The notes: generated from the sequence alone by a model not told the origin. Counted from the stretch's first letter, positions 50,123-61,200 are shown. The stretch is DNA of 64,000 nt from Mesostigma viride (GCA_009746045.1 RPFO01000253.1:1934888-1998887); one strand, 5' to 3'. Translations and numbers: made by a program.

Positions 50123-50930
50123 TGTTTGGATTGGGAGAGGAGACTAATGGGTTTTACACAATGCCTTGTGCTTGGCCTTGCTACCCACACACCTTGCAGG
50201 TGCTGAAAGAAAGAGAGGTTGAAGACAATTTACGTGGAAGAATAAATGGCTTTATTAGAATATAATAGTTGGAGAAGAGCTTGAATGGAGGTTGAATGGA
50301 GGTACCTGCCCTTAGGGGGCAGTTTCCTTTTATACCATTTAGGCTAGGAAGGATGACATCAGCAATGACATCATCACAGAAGCTTGTAGAAACATCCTAG
50401 CATATTCCTAGCATATTCCCAGCATATTCTCAGTATATTCCAGGAATATTCCTGGCATATTCTTAGAACATTCCTAGAACATTCTAGACATGATCCAATG
50501 AGCTGGCATAATAGCTAGATGCCAAGTGTCTACGTAATAATGTGCCACATAACATGATTAATAAAGTGACACATCTCTTCTCCTTGGAGTGACAAGTGTC
50601 ATGCAATGAGTCTACCCACTTGTCATCATGTAAGTCATAACATGTGTCATCATGAGCTTCCAACACTTGTCAGCTCATGGACCAAACACTTGTCCAATAG
50701 GCCATAGCACCACTTGTCAATCAAATACGTGATGCTACTAGGCTGACTCAGGTTACAAGTCATCCATGTCCAAGTATAGGACTATGGCACATGAATATTG
50801 ATCAGCTCATTGAGCCTGTTCCATCTAGCTCATCATAGCTATCAAATTCCCAGTCCATATGGAATAAATCCAACAAGAAACAAATCAGGCTGGGATATAT
50901 TGTGGCCAGGTGGATATAATATCCCTAACA
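50123..50930 (-). repeat. Element B right LTR (5' LTR)
   Basis: Starts TGTTTGGATTGGG, ends CCCTAACA at 50930, followed by the target duplication CCGGT. Confidence 0.92.
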
Positions 50931-51514
50931 CCGGTCCTGTACTTCTCCTCCGTCGACAGGTTCTCGACCCCCGTCCTGTCCAGTCGGTCGATGATATCGT
51001 TCGTCAGCTCGTCCTTGACGCCGTCGCCCGCGTAGTTCATGAGCGCGTTCGTGACCATCCCCAGCCGCGTGCGGCCTTTGAACACGGCGAAGTCGGACAG
51101 GTCGACGTCCGGCAGGATTCCGTTCGAGACGACCGCGCGGTCGCCGGTGACCAGGAACCCCGACGACCGTTTCGTCCCCAGCCCGCCGCCGCACGAGTAC
51201 CCGTGCCTCTCGAACAGCGCGATCCAGAACCACTTGTCCCGCGCGAACCTCTTCTCGTGGTCGTACCTGTCGAACCCCTTGTCCTCCATGAAATCGGAGA
51301 ACGCCTCGAACACGTGCGCCGTCTTGGCGGTCAACTCGGGCCCTTTCTGGACGCGCGACGTTTCCAGGAACTCGTGAAAGAGGAGCGCCCAGCGCGTTTC
51401 CTCTCCCGTCAGGGGCCTGTGAAGCGGCTCGTCGAGAGAGGCGAGCAGATCATCCTCGGATGACGAGCGATTGTCCTGTGCGACGGACGTCGGACGGGGC
51501 GACGACGAGTCCAT
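50931..51514 (-). pseudogene. Viral protein, N-terminal part, split by element B
   Basis: ATG at 51514 (MDSSSPRPTSVAQDNRSS). After a Ser-rich start come a helical part (EETRWALLFHEFLETSRVQ, AHVFEAFSDFMEDKGFDRY), then WFWIALFERHGYSCGGGLGTKR and a ...DRLDRTGVENLSTEEKYRTG end at the insertion. The open frame runs 46 bases into the LTR. The C-terminal half is at 38286-38823. Function not recognised. The start overlaps the next gene by 65 bp. Confidence 0.6.
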
Positions 51515-51836
51515 CCTCAAAGGCGGCTTCCAACTTTTTTATGGCGAGAGCGAGGAACAGGATGCGGCGGGCGATTTCCTCGGGGAACACCGAGGACTTG
51601 GGCGCGATCTTCTCGACCGCCTCGTCCGCGACCTCGACGCACGCTTCGACCACGTCCCTGTACTGCTCCGGCAGAAACTTCTGCTTGCGGAGAATTTGAC
51701 CGGCGACCACGACGTTCCTTCCCGCGACGTTTTCCTCGTTCTTCTCGTCGTCCGCCCAGACCACTTCCTCGATCAGTTCGTCGCGCGTGCACAGGAAACG
51801 CGTGTGGAGGTCCACGTGCCGCAGGGCGAAGTCCAT
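51450..51836 (-). CDS. Hypothetical protein, 128 aa
   Basis: ATG at 51836 (MDFALRHVDLHTRFL). Helical and charged (LPEQYRDVVEACVEVADEAVEKIA; EEIARRILFLALAIKKLEAAFEDG). No TM segment or known motif. Its 3' end overlaps the start of the downstream minus-strand gene by 65 bp, so the two are probably co-transcribed. Confidence 0.5.
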   Translation of the reverse strand: MDFALRHVDLHTRFLCTRDELIEEVVWADDEKNEENVAGRNVVVAGQILRKQKFLPEQYRDVVEACVEVADEAVEKIAPKSSVFPEEIARRILFLALAIKKLEAAFEDGLVVAPSDVRRTGQSLVIRG

Positions 51837-51975
51837 AAAAATGGGGGAGATGGTATAGCGTATGAAGAGAATTTCGGCACGGACACCACGTCGAGGCGCT
51901 TTTCATCACGCCGACGTCGACATAACGACATCCCGCGCGCCCCGCGCACGTCGACAAAAAACGACATCTGTCGGA

Positions 51976-52554
51976 ATGACGGACGAAGGCATAAGGACCG
52001 TCGAGTGCGGCTCGGCGCCGTCGAACAACTGTTTCTACCGCAGCGTGCTCGCGAGTCTGTGGCCGGACCGGTACCCGGACCCGGCGACGAACGCGCGGCT
52101 GACGTCGGACGCCGCGGAATTGCGCGCGCGCGCGGCGCGCGAGATCGCGAGAGACGCGAAACTGTTGCGGCTCGGGATGGCGTCGGCGTCGGCGCGCTCG
52201 CCGCAAGAGTACCTGCGCGCGCACGCCGCGGACGAGATGGCGGACTCGCCGCAAATCGAGGCGACGGCGCGCGCGCTGGGGTCGCGCGTCCTCGTGTACA
52301 ACGACTACGGCCGCGGGGAGGTGCGCGTGCACGAATTCGGCAAGGGGGGCGGCCGCGTCGCGCGCGTGTACTACCGCTTCGACCGCGACGGCGGAACGGA
52401 CCAGACGGGCCACTATCGCATGGTCGTCCCCGTAAAACGCAAGGCCGGGTTTCTCGCGTCCATCGGGGCCCTGTTCGCGGACGACGGAGAGTACGAAGAT
52501 TACGGCGATTTGGAACAGAGTTTCAAGACGGGGCTCATGATACGAGGGTTGTGA
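51976..52554 (+). CDS. OTU-like cysteine protease, 192 aa
   Basis: ATG at 51976. SAPSNNCFYRSVLASLW carries the OTU nucleophile block (usual form D-G-N/S-C-L/F-F-R/Y-S), with Cys19 as nucleophile. The Asp normally three before Cys is Ser/Asn here. ALGSRVLVYNDYG corresponds to the central strand, and GHYRMVVP near the end supplies the catalytic His. OTU proteins remove ubiquitin or ubiquitin-like modifiers; many NCLDVs carry one, probably against host ubiquitin signalling. An upstream in-frame extension is basic and unlikely to be used. Confidence 0.75.
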   Translation: MTDEGIRTVECGSAPSNNCFYRSVLASLWPDRYPDPATNARLTSDAAELRARAAREIARDAKLLRLGMASASARSPQEYLRAHAADEMADSPQIEATARALGSRVLVYNDYGRGEVRVHEFGKGGGRVARVYYRFDRDGGTDQTGHYRMVVPVKRKAGFLASIGALFADDGEYEDYGDLEQSFKTGLMIRGL

Positions 52555-52566
52555 TTCGCTTTATTA

Positions 52567-52654
52567 TTACGAAAGTACGGCCGTTTCCTCGTACGCGTGC
52601 ACGTGTTCGCGGTCCAATTCCGACCACCAGTCCATGTTCCATACGGGGAGAGGG
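52567..52654 (-). pseudogene. C-terminal end of a viral gene cut by element E
   Basis: On the minus strand 29 codons (…WNMDWWSELDREHVHAYEETAVLS) end at a TAA at 52567, 12 bp after the convergent OTU stop. The frame is cut at 52654 by the element E LTR. The codon use and the abrupt edge suggest the viral genome continues on the far side of the retroelement pile, outside the window. Confidence 0.5.
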
Positions 52655-53213
52655 AGTTAACGTAAAGGATTTACGTTAGATGGATAGAGATTGTTACGCT
52701 CTTTCCAACGGCACCTTGAACGCCTCATTTGGTTAAGGAACGTAAAAGTTATGACGTTTCCTAGGCTGTGCCGACAGTACCCGGCGCGCCACTGTGGGCG
52801 CGTACGGACACAGGATGTACAAGTGTCACTTTGATAGTCCGCAGGACGTTGACAGGACTTGTACAGGACTTGATGGTCAATTGATAGGTAGGCGCACTGC
52901 AGCGCGCCAGGACCTATGAGACAATTGATGCTGACTAGTGTACGGATAGGTCCACAGGACTAGCCGTATGGACAATTGATAGATCTGCGCGCCAAAGGCG
53001 TGCCAGAGTCTGTGTAATCAATTGATTGACAGTTCAGCTGTGACAGTGCAGCTGAATACTTGGACGCGTCCCTAGTAAGCTATATGAGTGACTTGGTCAC
53101 ACCGGGACGCTAGTTCTTGCGTGCACGTTCTCTTGGCACTGCGACCCTGTCGTCTGTGCTGCGTGCAGTCTTGGAAGTGACGTGACTTACGTCTGTGTTT
53201 CCTAATTGTTAAT
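52655..53213 (+). repeat. Probable element E 5' LTR
   Basis: Left end AGTTAACG, right end ATTGTTAAT, by analogy with the AGTTAG...CTAA(A/C)T ends of C and D. A CTATATGAG TATA-like site is at 53079 and AATAAAGG lies at the right edge. The second LTR is not in the window, so the limits are inferred. Confidence 0.5.
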
Positions 53214-53295
53214 AAAGGCAACTTCCTGCAAGAACCATGGCGGAATTCGTGGCATTCTTACCCTCACAACTCGTATTACACGCTCTGTCAAAAAG

Positions 53296-54006
53296 ATGCC
53301 AAATTCGGAAGAATTTCGGATTCCGGACGATGAGGAAATAGCCGCTCCGCCGGCTGGTTCTTCGTCAAGACCGACGGTGCCGTCGTGGCAGCAATTGCTC
53401 GACGAAGTAACGGTCTCGCTCGACGAGCTTCATCGTCAGCAGCGTGCAGCTCACGCATTGCTCGGGGATAACCCCGAGGACCCCGATTTGCCAGCACTGG
53501 TGCCGGCAATCCGCAACCTGTTGGACCAGATTCGAAACATTTTATCGACATTTACGGTCCAGGTGCGGGGAGGTTTGCGGTCGGTGACCGAAGTCACGAC
53601 TGCCATTGAGGAGTTGGACAACGTCCTCTCTTCACTCACCGGTTACCAGAGAAACCTGCAAAACTGGGCATCGCTACGCACGGGGGGCGCGCCGGCGGTG
53701 TCGACAAATTTGTTTCAGGATCTCGCGCTGTTATCGCTGCTCACTCGCGGCGTACGCAGTCGCGAGCGCCAGGTTTTAATTAACCTGGTGGCATTTCTCG
53801 CCTCTGTGCGAGAGTGGATTCCCGCGGGGTGGGAATTATTGACGATCTTTACACATCCTCTGCGCCTCGTCGCGCGTCGGCGCGTCGCAACTTACGCGGC
53901 GGGGAGCACGCCGGTTTTAATTCATACCGGTGCAGGTCCGGAGCTGGATATGGAGGATCGTGAGTTCGTATACACGTACTGCGACTTCAGGGGCCTTGAC
54001 TACTAG
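53296..54006 (+). CDS. Element E ORF0: 236-aa protein ahead of gag, unknown
   Basis: ATG at 53296. The product is helical: acidic start (EEFRIPDDEEIAAPP), then WQQLLDEVTVSLDELHRQQRAAHALLG, IRNLLDQIRNILSTF, TTAIEELDNVLSSLTGYQRNL and LLSLLTRGVRSRERQVLINLVAFLASV, followed by a basic/hydrophobic HPLRLVARRRVATYAAG. The helices resemble a coiled-coil or capsid-type bundle. There is no zinc knuckle and no TM of clear length. No family recognised. Elements C and D show nothing equivalent in the visible sequence. Confidence 0.6.
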   Translation: MPNSEEFRIPDDEEIAAPPAGSSSRPTVPSWQQLLDEVTVSLDELHRQQRAAHALLGDNPEDPDLPALVPAIRNLLDQIRNILSTFTVQVRGGLRSVTEVTTAIEELDNVLSSLTGYQRNLQNWASLRTGGAPAVSTNLFQDLALLSLLTRGVRSRERQVLINLVAFLASVREWIPAGWELLTIFTHPLRLVARRRVATYAAGSTPVLIHTGAGPELDMEDREFVYTYCDFRGLDY

Positions 54007-54176
54007 TCGGCCTAATTTTCTTCTGCAGTACTCGTCGACATTTTTTTTGTCGAATTTTCAGCGGCATTTCGCGGGGCGGCAGCGACACCGGCGCAGGCGG
54101 CAGTGGCGACACAAAAATTTTGTACATATTTTCTGCTGCTTTGTTAAGGTGTTCTTTGAATAGCTGGTAGTGCAGG

Positions 54177-55292
54177 ATGGCTGAGGGACGCCGTAGCAAG
54201 GGTCCAGCCAGTGGGAATAATAATGGGGGTGCTGGTAGTGGAACCGCTCACGTAGATGACGTGGGGCTTACCGGAGAGATTACCAACCTTCCTCACAATA
54301 ATAATAATGCACAAGCTATTCATGGCTTTGATCTTACCACACAGGGTCTTTTAATTGTCAATCAGTTGCAGCCTGTAACCTCAGACTCCAAGCCTAAGCA
54401 GGCTGAAGAGTTTGTGGAGGGATTGGAAGGGTTCCCTAGCTTGTACGGTGGTACAAATTACTATCAAATCTGGATAGGCAGTAGCACTTTTGGCAAGTGT
54501 ACTGACCAGATTAAGGACCTAACCAGGGAGTGCAAAAAGGCCAATAAGGCCTGGGCACTGTACGTGGCTGAGCTGAAGGAGCTGCTGGAGGACCAACGCA
54601 AGAAGGTCGGCATCCATTGGCAGGACAAGTATCAAGGGTGGGAGGTCAAGGGGGACCTGATCCAGAACTTTCTCAACTATTGTAAGATGGTTGAGGAGGG
54701 CAGGGCTCACGGCTTTAATGTCGCTGATAACATAGCCCTAACCAACTGGCTCAAGGTTTCTGGGCTGGATAAGGCGACACGTGGCTCCTTAAAAGTCATG
54801 TGTGCCCCACACTCTACCCTGAAGGCCTACAAGGTCATCATTAAACAAGCTCTCGAGGCAGAGGAGCTGTTTGAGGGTGGAGTGCCAGCAGTGAAGGCTA
54901 CCCAGGCAGGCGGGCGTACCCAGGGTGGCTCCAAGACGTCTGAGGCTGACCGAAGCCAAGGAGGGCGTAGGGGCAACCATCACAAGCGCAAGGGAGATCA
55001 TTCACCTGATTCTGACAGGAGGTCACACTCCAAGTCGGTGTTCAGGCGGGTGGGTGGTCAGCCCAAGCAGGGCAACGCGTCTGACAATGGGGGCAGTGGC
55101 CAGGGCAAGTCCAAGATACAATGCTACCTGTGCAAGGGGTGGGGGCACATCAAGAAGGAGTGTCCCAGCTTCAAGAAGTCCCAGGGCCAGGGCAGCAACA
55201 AGAATAACAACAACAACAAGAAGAACAACAACAAGTCCCAGGCAGGCCAGCCTTCAAAGGGCAGTCAGCAAGAAGACAACAAGGAGCAGTGA
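54177..55292 (+). CDS. Element E gag, 371 aa
   Basis: ATG at 54177. Asn/Gly-rich start; capsid-like helical part with WALYVAELKELLEDQRKKVGI, LIQNFLNYCKMVEEGRAHG and LTNWLKVSGLDKATRGSLK. A basic linker leads to the zinc knuckle CYLCKGWGHIKKEC at ~312-325, then a Lys/Asn/Gln tail. It ends at TGA (55290-55292), after which the same frame stays open into the integrase. Confidence 0.8.
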   Translation: MAEGRRSKGPASGNNNGGAGSGTAHVDDVGLTGEITNLPHNNNNAQAIHGFDLTTQGLLIVNQLQPVTSDSKPKQAEEFVEGLEGFPSLYGGTNYYQIWIGSSTFGKCTDQIKDLTRECKKANKAWALYVAELKELLEDQRKKVGIHWQDKYQGWEVKGDLIQNFLNYCKMVEEGRAHGFNVADNIALTNWLKVSGLDKATRGSLKVMCAPHSTLKAYKVIIKQALEAEELFEGGVPAVKATQAGGRTQGGSKTSEADRSQGGRRGNHHKRKGDHSPDSDRRSHSKSVFRRVGGQPKQGNASDNGGSGQGKSKIQCYLCKGWGHIKKECPSFKKSQGQGSNKNNNNNKKNNNKSQAGQPSKGSQQEDNKEQ

Positions 55293-57459
55293 CTGTCTGA
55301 GGCAACCCCTACACACCTTAATTCACCCAAGGGGGAGGCCAGGTGCTCCAATGCAGATTTTATATCTGGGCAACAAGAGGGTGATCTCCAGGTTCAGTGT
55401 GGCCCCAGGTCACCTGGAGAGGTACAGGTTCCTATGAAGACGTCCTTGACAGCTGATGCAGCTGTAAGTATGTCTGACCCTATGCATCCTCGTGCTGGGC
55501 ACGAGGGTGGACCTCTCATTTTGAGAGAAACCAATGTACAACCACAGAGGGGTGTGAAGGCCTCTGGTGGTATGCATGTGGTCCCTGCTGGCGGTCCAGG
55601 TGTTGGGCATGAGCAGGGTGACTCAGGCTCTGAGTCAGAACAGGATGGAAGTCAGCATGGTGATGCTGGACAATCTGACAGCACAGTCCTGACTGTGCCA
55701 GGGACTGCTTCCTCTGTGTACCAGGAGTTGGGTGCCCGAATCCACAACATGTTTGGGCATGCCACTTCTCTGTCAAACAACTTTGCCTTCCGTATGGGCA
55801 GGGCACCCCTTCTTAAGGCGTGTCAGCAAGCTGCCTCACGGTGTAAGTGCCAGTTGTCCCTCCAACAAGCCCAGGAAATCACATGCCAAAGCTCTACCTC
55901 AGAGCATTGGTGATCTGCAGTGTGATATCCAACACATCAGGGGCATGCAACTGTTGGTGTGCGTGGACAGGTACACGAAATACAAGGTGCTGGAGCATTT
56001 ACCTTCTATGAAGAACAGGTACTTGCTGGCTGCCCTGCAGAATGTAAGAGCCAAGTTTCCTACCACAAGGATCCAGGTGGACATGCAGTTTCAGCATCTC
56101 AAGGGTGATCCTACCCTTCCTGAGTTGCTGGTTACACCTAGGGAGGCTCATGGGCAGCAGGGTGCTATCGAGAGGGCAATCCAGGAGGTCAAGAAATTGA
56201 TCATCTCTGAAGACTGGGTACCCTTGTCTGCACCTGCACTTGTCAGGAGTGCATGGCTGAGGAACGTGGAGCAGCAGCTGAACAGCAGGGTTAACTTCTA
56301 CTATGATGGAGTTGCTGTCAGCCCAATGGGTCTATATCATGGCCTGTGCCCACCACATGTGCTGGAGGGCTGGAAACATGCTGCACATGTCACCTTTGCC
56401 AAGCTGAGGGAGAAGGACCGGGGTTGGAAGATGCTGGAGCCACAAGTGGGTCAGAAGGTCCTAGCTTGGAAGGAACCTAGCCTTTATGGCAAACGTGGTA
56501 GCTGGAGTCCTGGGGTGGTTACCCAGGTTGATGAAGCTAGCCACGCATGCTTGGTCAGCATGGAGGACGAACCAAAGCATGTACACCGGCTGAGTTGGTC
56601 ATATGTCAAGCCTAACCTGATGAATGAGGGCAGTCAGGCACAAGGCTCACAGGATCTGCAGGATTTTCAGGTCCCAGGTGACATCACTGACGCAACGACC
56701 ACATCTGTTGCAGGGGAATCTGTCAGCCCTGGCCAGGTTGCAGAGGTACTTGTTGAACAGGCTGCAAGGTCAACAGCTGGGGAGTCAACTGTCAAGCCCA
56801 AGGCACTAACCAAGCCCAGGGGGACAAGTTTGGCTGGATTGATTGGGGCTCTACAAAGGGCCAAGAAGCAGCCCAAGGTAGCCAAGCTCAGGTGGCATGG
56901 CAATCTGGGGCTGGACACTGCCTTAGAGGTAGACACTAATTCTCAGGTCTCCATTATTGGGACCAGGGCTGCAGCAGGGTACAGCATGTCTGAACCCAGC
57001 TATCAGTTTGTGTCTGACTTCAGTGGCGGGGTACACGTGAAGGTACTGGGTGAGGTATCCATTCCTATCCTTGGACAGGACACTGCTTTTTGTGTCTTGG
57101 AGGGCTATCAAGGACCTGCTCTTCTGGGGCAGAATTTCCTATGCCAGGATGGGGTAGTGATCACGTCCTCTCTCCTGACTAAGGAAGGGGCTGGTCAGGT
57201 CCCACTGATTAATTTCAGGACCACTCACCTATCACGTGCAGTAACCAGGACGGTTAAGCGTGTGCAAGTGTGCCAGGGGCAGGAGCCCTTGGTTGATGAC
57301 CTCATACTGCCAGCTGCTAGTCATCCAAGCAGTTTGGGCATTGGTCCTCACTCACTTGCTGGACACAGCCCTATCAACTACCAAGGCCTGGTGAAGCTCA
57401 TGTCAGTTAGAATGCGGTGGGATATATTGCTTGAGAACACTGAAAGCTTGGAGCAATGA
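55293..57459 (+). pseudogene. Element E pol: integrase then protease
   Basis: In frame after the gag TGA the sequence is open to 55913 and carries an HHCC-like zinc site (IHNMFGHATS ... CQQAASRCKC). A frameshift near 55890 leads to the frame with the integrase core: CDIQHIRG (Asp at 55924), IQVDMQF, and HGQQGAIERAI, with Asp-to-Glu spacing 30, as in element D. The C-terminal part includes GQKVLAWKEPSLYGKRGSWSPG. The protease follows at 56932: LEVDTNSQVSIIG with paired PALLGQNFL. From 57405 the frame is inside element D. Confidence 0.75.
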
Positions 57460-57877
57460 ATTGCTTGGTTCATTAGAAAATAGGTTTACCCTTTATCAAC
57501 GTTCCTCTCACCGGCTGCGCCGCCAGTGACCGTTGGGTGCAGACCGTTGGCCCGAGGCCACACGATGACAGGTAGCCGTCTAGTCACTGCATCGTGCGAT
57601 CACAGATCAATGCACGCTGCAGTACGGTCCCTATCTAGGATACTCTAGTACCGTCCAATGACAGGACACTACGTATACTGGGTACTGACATCTGTCACGT
57701 ACCTCAGTACCCAAAGTACCTATCTAGGGAAACGTATGCGACTCGACTAGCATTCCTATCTGCATAGCCCACGTGGTATTTATATTCACATACCAACGTA
57801 GGTTTACAAGGCTTATTCATACGTTGTATTCACAATGCCTTTGAGACTTAGTCTACAGCAAAGCATGGAGACTAACT
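57405..57877 (-). repeat. Probable element D 3' LTR
   Basis: Limits inferred from AGTTAG at 57405 and CTAACT at 57872-57877, the same terminal signature as element C, and from the A-rich/purine tract on the minus strand (AATAATAAAACAATACTGG) directly before it. No second copy is in the window. Confidence 0.5.
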
Positions 57878-58251
57878 CCAGTATTGTTTTATTATTTATT
57901 TCTTAATGCAGGTCTGCACCCCCAACATTATTGTTATTGTTTTTAAGTTGATTAGGGGTACAAAAGAGACATGGCTGGTTGAGCCAGGTTGGTTACAGCT
58001 GGCTGTTCTGGCCAGGTGTTATATTGCACATTAAATAAGGTGTACACAGCTGGCTGGTTTGGCCAGTTACTGAAGCACACATTAAGTAAATGGATACAAA
58101 GCTTGTGTCCTCAAGCTGCAAATGGATACAAATCTGACCTAGCCAGCACTCACACCCCACAACGAATGTGTTGAATTTTATGGCGCCCAGCAGCTATCGC
58201 TGTGGTAAGGGGGTGTGGTGGTTGTGTACTGTGCTATGGCCAGTCATTTAT
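57878..58251 (-). other. Element D 3' untranslated region
   Basis: No genes. Contains a short tandem duplication of a block with CAGCTGGCTG and GGCCAG (57976-58065). Confidence 0.5.
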
Positions 58252-61200
58252 TCAAACACTGACTCTGATATCATAGGGGTTCATGTTCTGAAAGAGGAGC
58301 TGGTACTGTTGGCCAGCAGCATCCCGCAGCTTCGTGAGAGCGTCTGCTGGGTTGTCCTCATCATCCACATGAGTCCAGCTGGAAAAATAGGTGGCCTCCT
58401 GTTTGAGGATCACCCAATCCAAGTCAGTGTGGACAGCAGCAGAGACAGATTTCTTGGTTAGAAAACTGATCACAGATTGGCTGTCAGTATAGAGATGTGA
58501 GATGACATTGCATGTGCTGCCTGCCTGGGTTTGTAGCCAGGTGAGCATGTGCTGCAGGGAACGAGCATGCAATGCAGCAGACACCACAGCACGACATTCA
58601 GCTGAGTTGCTGCTGCCAGGTTTTCTGCGGTGTAGCCTGCTGTACCAGGAAGTGAGGGACATGTAATCTGACCTGTTGGTGAGAAAAAACAGCCCTGATT
58701 CCCGTGCCCCCATCTGATTGATTGTTCTGCTCTCCATGGAGCTGTCCATGACACATTGGATGTGGATGTCTTCCATCAGATTCAGGCCATGGAGGATGAG
58801 GGGGGGACAGTCATTGACCAACTTCCTGATGTGACTGCATTTGATCTTGACTAGAACATCATGGGTGACCCTGCTGATGACAGCTAAGGGAGCCCCACAG
58901 ATGGCTGACCACCACCCCAGTTTGCCCTGAACAGTGGCACACATATGTAAGGGGAGGTAGTTGTCCTGCAGCAGATCTAGACAATCTTGGATATATTCTG
59001 CAGGAGGGGAGAGAGAGCAGACCCACTGATCTGGCTGCCTATGCAGCTGCAACATGATGCCACAGAACTGGATGGGGGTTGTGCTCAATTCCACCTGTTT
59101 GCCAATCTCATATGATTCCTGGACCTGCTGAATAAAGGTTTCCACCTCAGCTCTAGGCCCACAAATGAGTTGGTCATCTCCATGCCACACAAAGAACAGC
59201 AGTCCAGAGGGGGTGGGTACAACAAAAAAGCATGGGTCCAGGTCATCATACGTGGCCTTGAGCTTTTTGAATACTTCCTCTGCTGAGTCTCTGAAAATTT
59301 TTGGGGCACTGACAAGCCCTTCCACCCCAATGTTGATGATAAGGTGGGGCTCATCAATATAAGGTTTCCACACAGCTGGGGTGTCTACCACGTACACCTT
59401 CCCTTTCCACACAGATTCAGCCTTTTCTGGGTCCCCCCTGAGGAAGGCCCTTTTAATATCAGTGGCTTTGCAGACATAGTCTTGGCCTGCATTGAGGTTG
59501 TGGAGGAAGAGGGAGAGCATGATCCTGAGTGAGGTTTGTTGCAGCCCAGGTGTGTATGTTTCCCCTTTTGGCAGTGTGGAGGTCCCCTTTAATTCTGTGA
59601 CACATGGTCTGGCATGGAAGATTGGGGAGCCCACTTTTTGTGGTTTTTGTTTGAGAACAAATTTTAATCTGAGCTTTTTGGCTCCCTCTGGCACGTCCCA
59701 TGAAGGGGTGACAGGCGGTTTGTATTGAGGGTTTTTGGGGTTGGGCAGGACCCATTCCTGCCTGGCTTGGTGGACAATGGCCATCAGCCACTTGGTAAAC
59801 CCTTTTTGTGTTTTGCATTCTTGTATGACGTGGGAGATTTGGTGGGGTGAGTGCATGGCTATGTCCCACTTACCCAGCCCAAAGGCTGAGGGATGGAGGA
59901 ACTGGCTGTGCACTAACTTGTCCAGATCAGGGATCTCCCCTGGTGCATACTGAGTGTTGACTGCCTTGATGACAGCATCCATACCAGGGACAATACTGGA
60001 GAGAGGGATTTTAAAGTGGTCCAGAGGAACTGCACCCACCCCTGTGACACTGAGCTCATTAGCTGAGATAAGCACCCCAGGATAGGATACAAAAGGTTCC
60101 CCCAACAAGGTGTTACCAGAGTACCCCTCCACCACCTGGAAGGGTGTCTGAATACCAAGTATAGGGAGCATCACTTGTCCCACTACATCCAGTGAGCTTT
60201 GGCCTGAGAAATCCTGCACCCGTGCCCAAAATGAAGGTGCAATCTCAAGACCAGGGATGGCTTGTGCACTGATCACACTGACCTGTGCCTGAGTGTCTAT
60301 TGCCAGGGTCCAGGGGTCCTGACTAGTGCACACAGCTGAGACTTTTGCCAACCCTGCGGCCACAGCAGCTTGTTGCTTATGTGACCTGTGTAATGCTTGC
60401 AAGGCGACTGCCAATCTTGACCTCAGAGCGGGAGGGTTGGCAGACAATTTGGTGCCTTGGGGCTGAGCTAATGCTTCCAACCCAGCTACCTCGTGCCTGG
60501 TTAAGCAATCCCCAGGTTGTGAAGTGGGCCTGGCTTCACTGAGGGTGGAAGGGTTCACAGAGGGTGCTGTGGTGCTGTCAACAGCAGTAATTGGTGGCTC
60601 AGAGCTACTGCTGGGCATGCTGGAGTTGCCAGATAGAAGTAGTGAGTCCATGCTTAAAGACTCTTCCCCAGGCACGTCTGCCATGGGAGAATAATACTTC
60701 TTAATTCTATGACAGCTCACCCTGTGACGCTTCCCATTGATATTGTGCTTGACCTCCACGGTCTTGCTGTTTTTGGTAAATCCACGGATGGTAACTGGAC
60801 CTAGCCAAGTTCCAACCTTACCAAAGCTGTTTTCCTTGTAATAGAGAACTTGATCACCTTTTTGGAATACTGGCCTGGAATGGGTTTTATCTTTTTCTGC
60901 CAGTTTTGCTGAGGTTTGTGCACGTGCAGTGTTGTACAGTGCTATCACCTCTGGGGGATATACACCTGCCTGCAGGCCTGCTGGGATTACTTCACCCCAC
61001 GTGGCATGCAAGACAGGTCTCATGTTTAGGGTTGTGCACATTTCATGACACCAGAGTGCCCTGTCACAATAGACCCCTGAAGTAGCATCCTTGGAAGGAT
61101 TTTTGGCTAGTAGGGTTTTGACAGATCTGATGGTTCTTTCAATGACCCCCTGACCCTCATGATCTTCCAGCCCAGCAATCTCTATTGCTTCACACCCTTC

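Larger units (their letters stand above)
38829..50930 (-). mobile_element. Element B: copia-type LTR element (gag-protease only), itself hosting element C
   Basis: LTRs at 38829-39641 (813 bp) and 50123-50930 (808 bp) start TGTTTG and end CCCTAACA. The target duplication is CCGGT (38824-38828, 50931-50935). The primer-binding site (50112-50122) and polypurine tract (39642-39650) show it reads on the minus strand. Without element C it is about 4.5 kb, with a single gag-protease-tail ORF and no integrase or reverse transcriptase, so it depends on another element for mobility. Confidence 0.93.
52655..57404 (+). mobile_element. Element E: copia-lineage retrotransposon with protease after integrase, truncated by element D
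   Basis: Starts AGTTAACG at the edge of viral sequence, probable 5' LTR 52655-53213. Order: extra ORF (53296-54006), gag with zinc knuckle (54177-55292), integrase (55300-56600) and retropepsin-like protease (56930-57160). It is cut by element D at 57404, before the reverse transcriptase. The 3' part would lie beyond element D, outside the window. One frameshift in the integrase (~55890). Confidence 0.75.
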
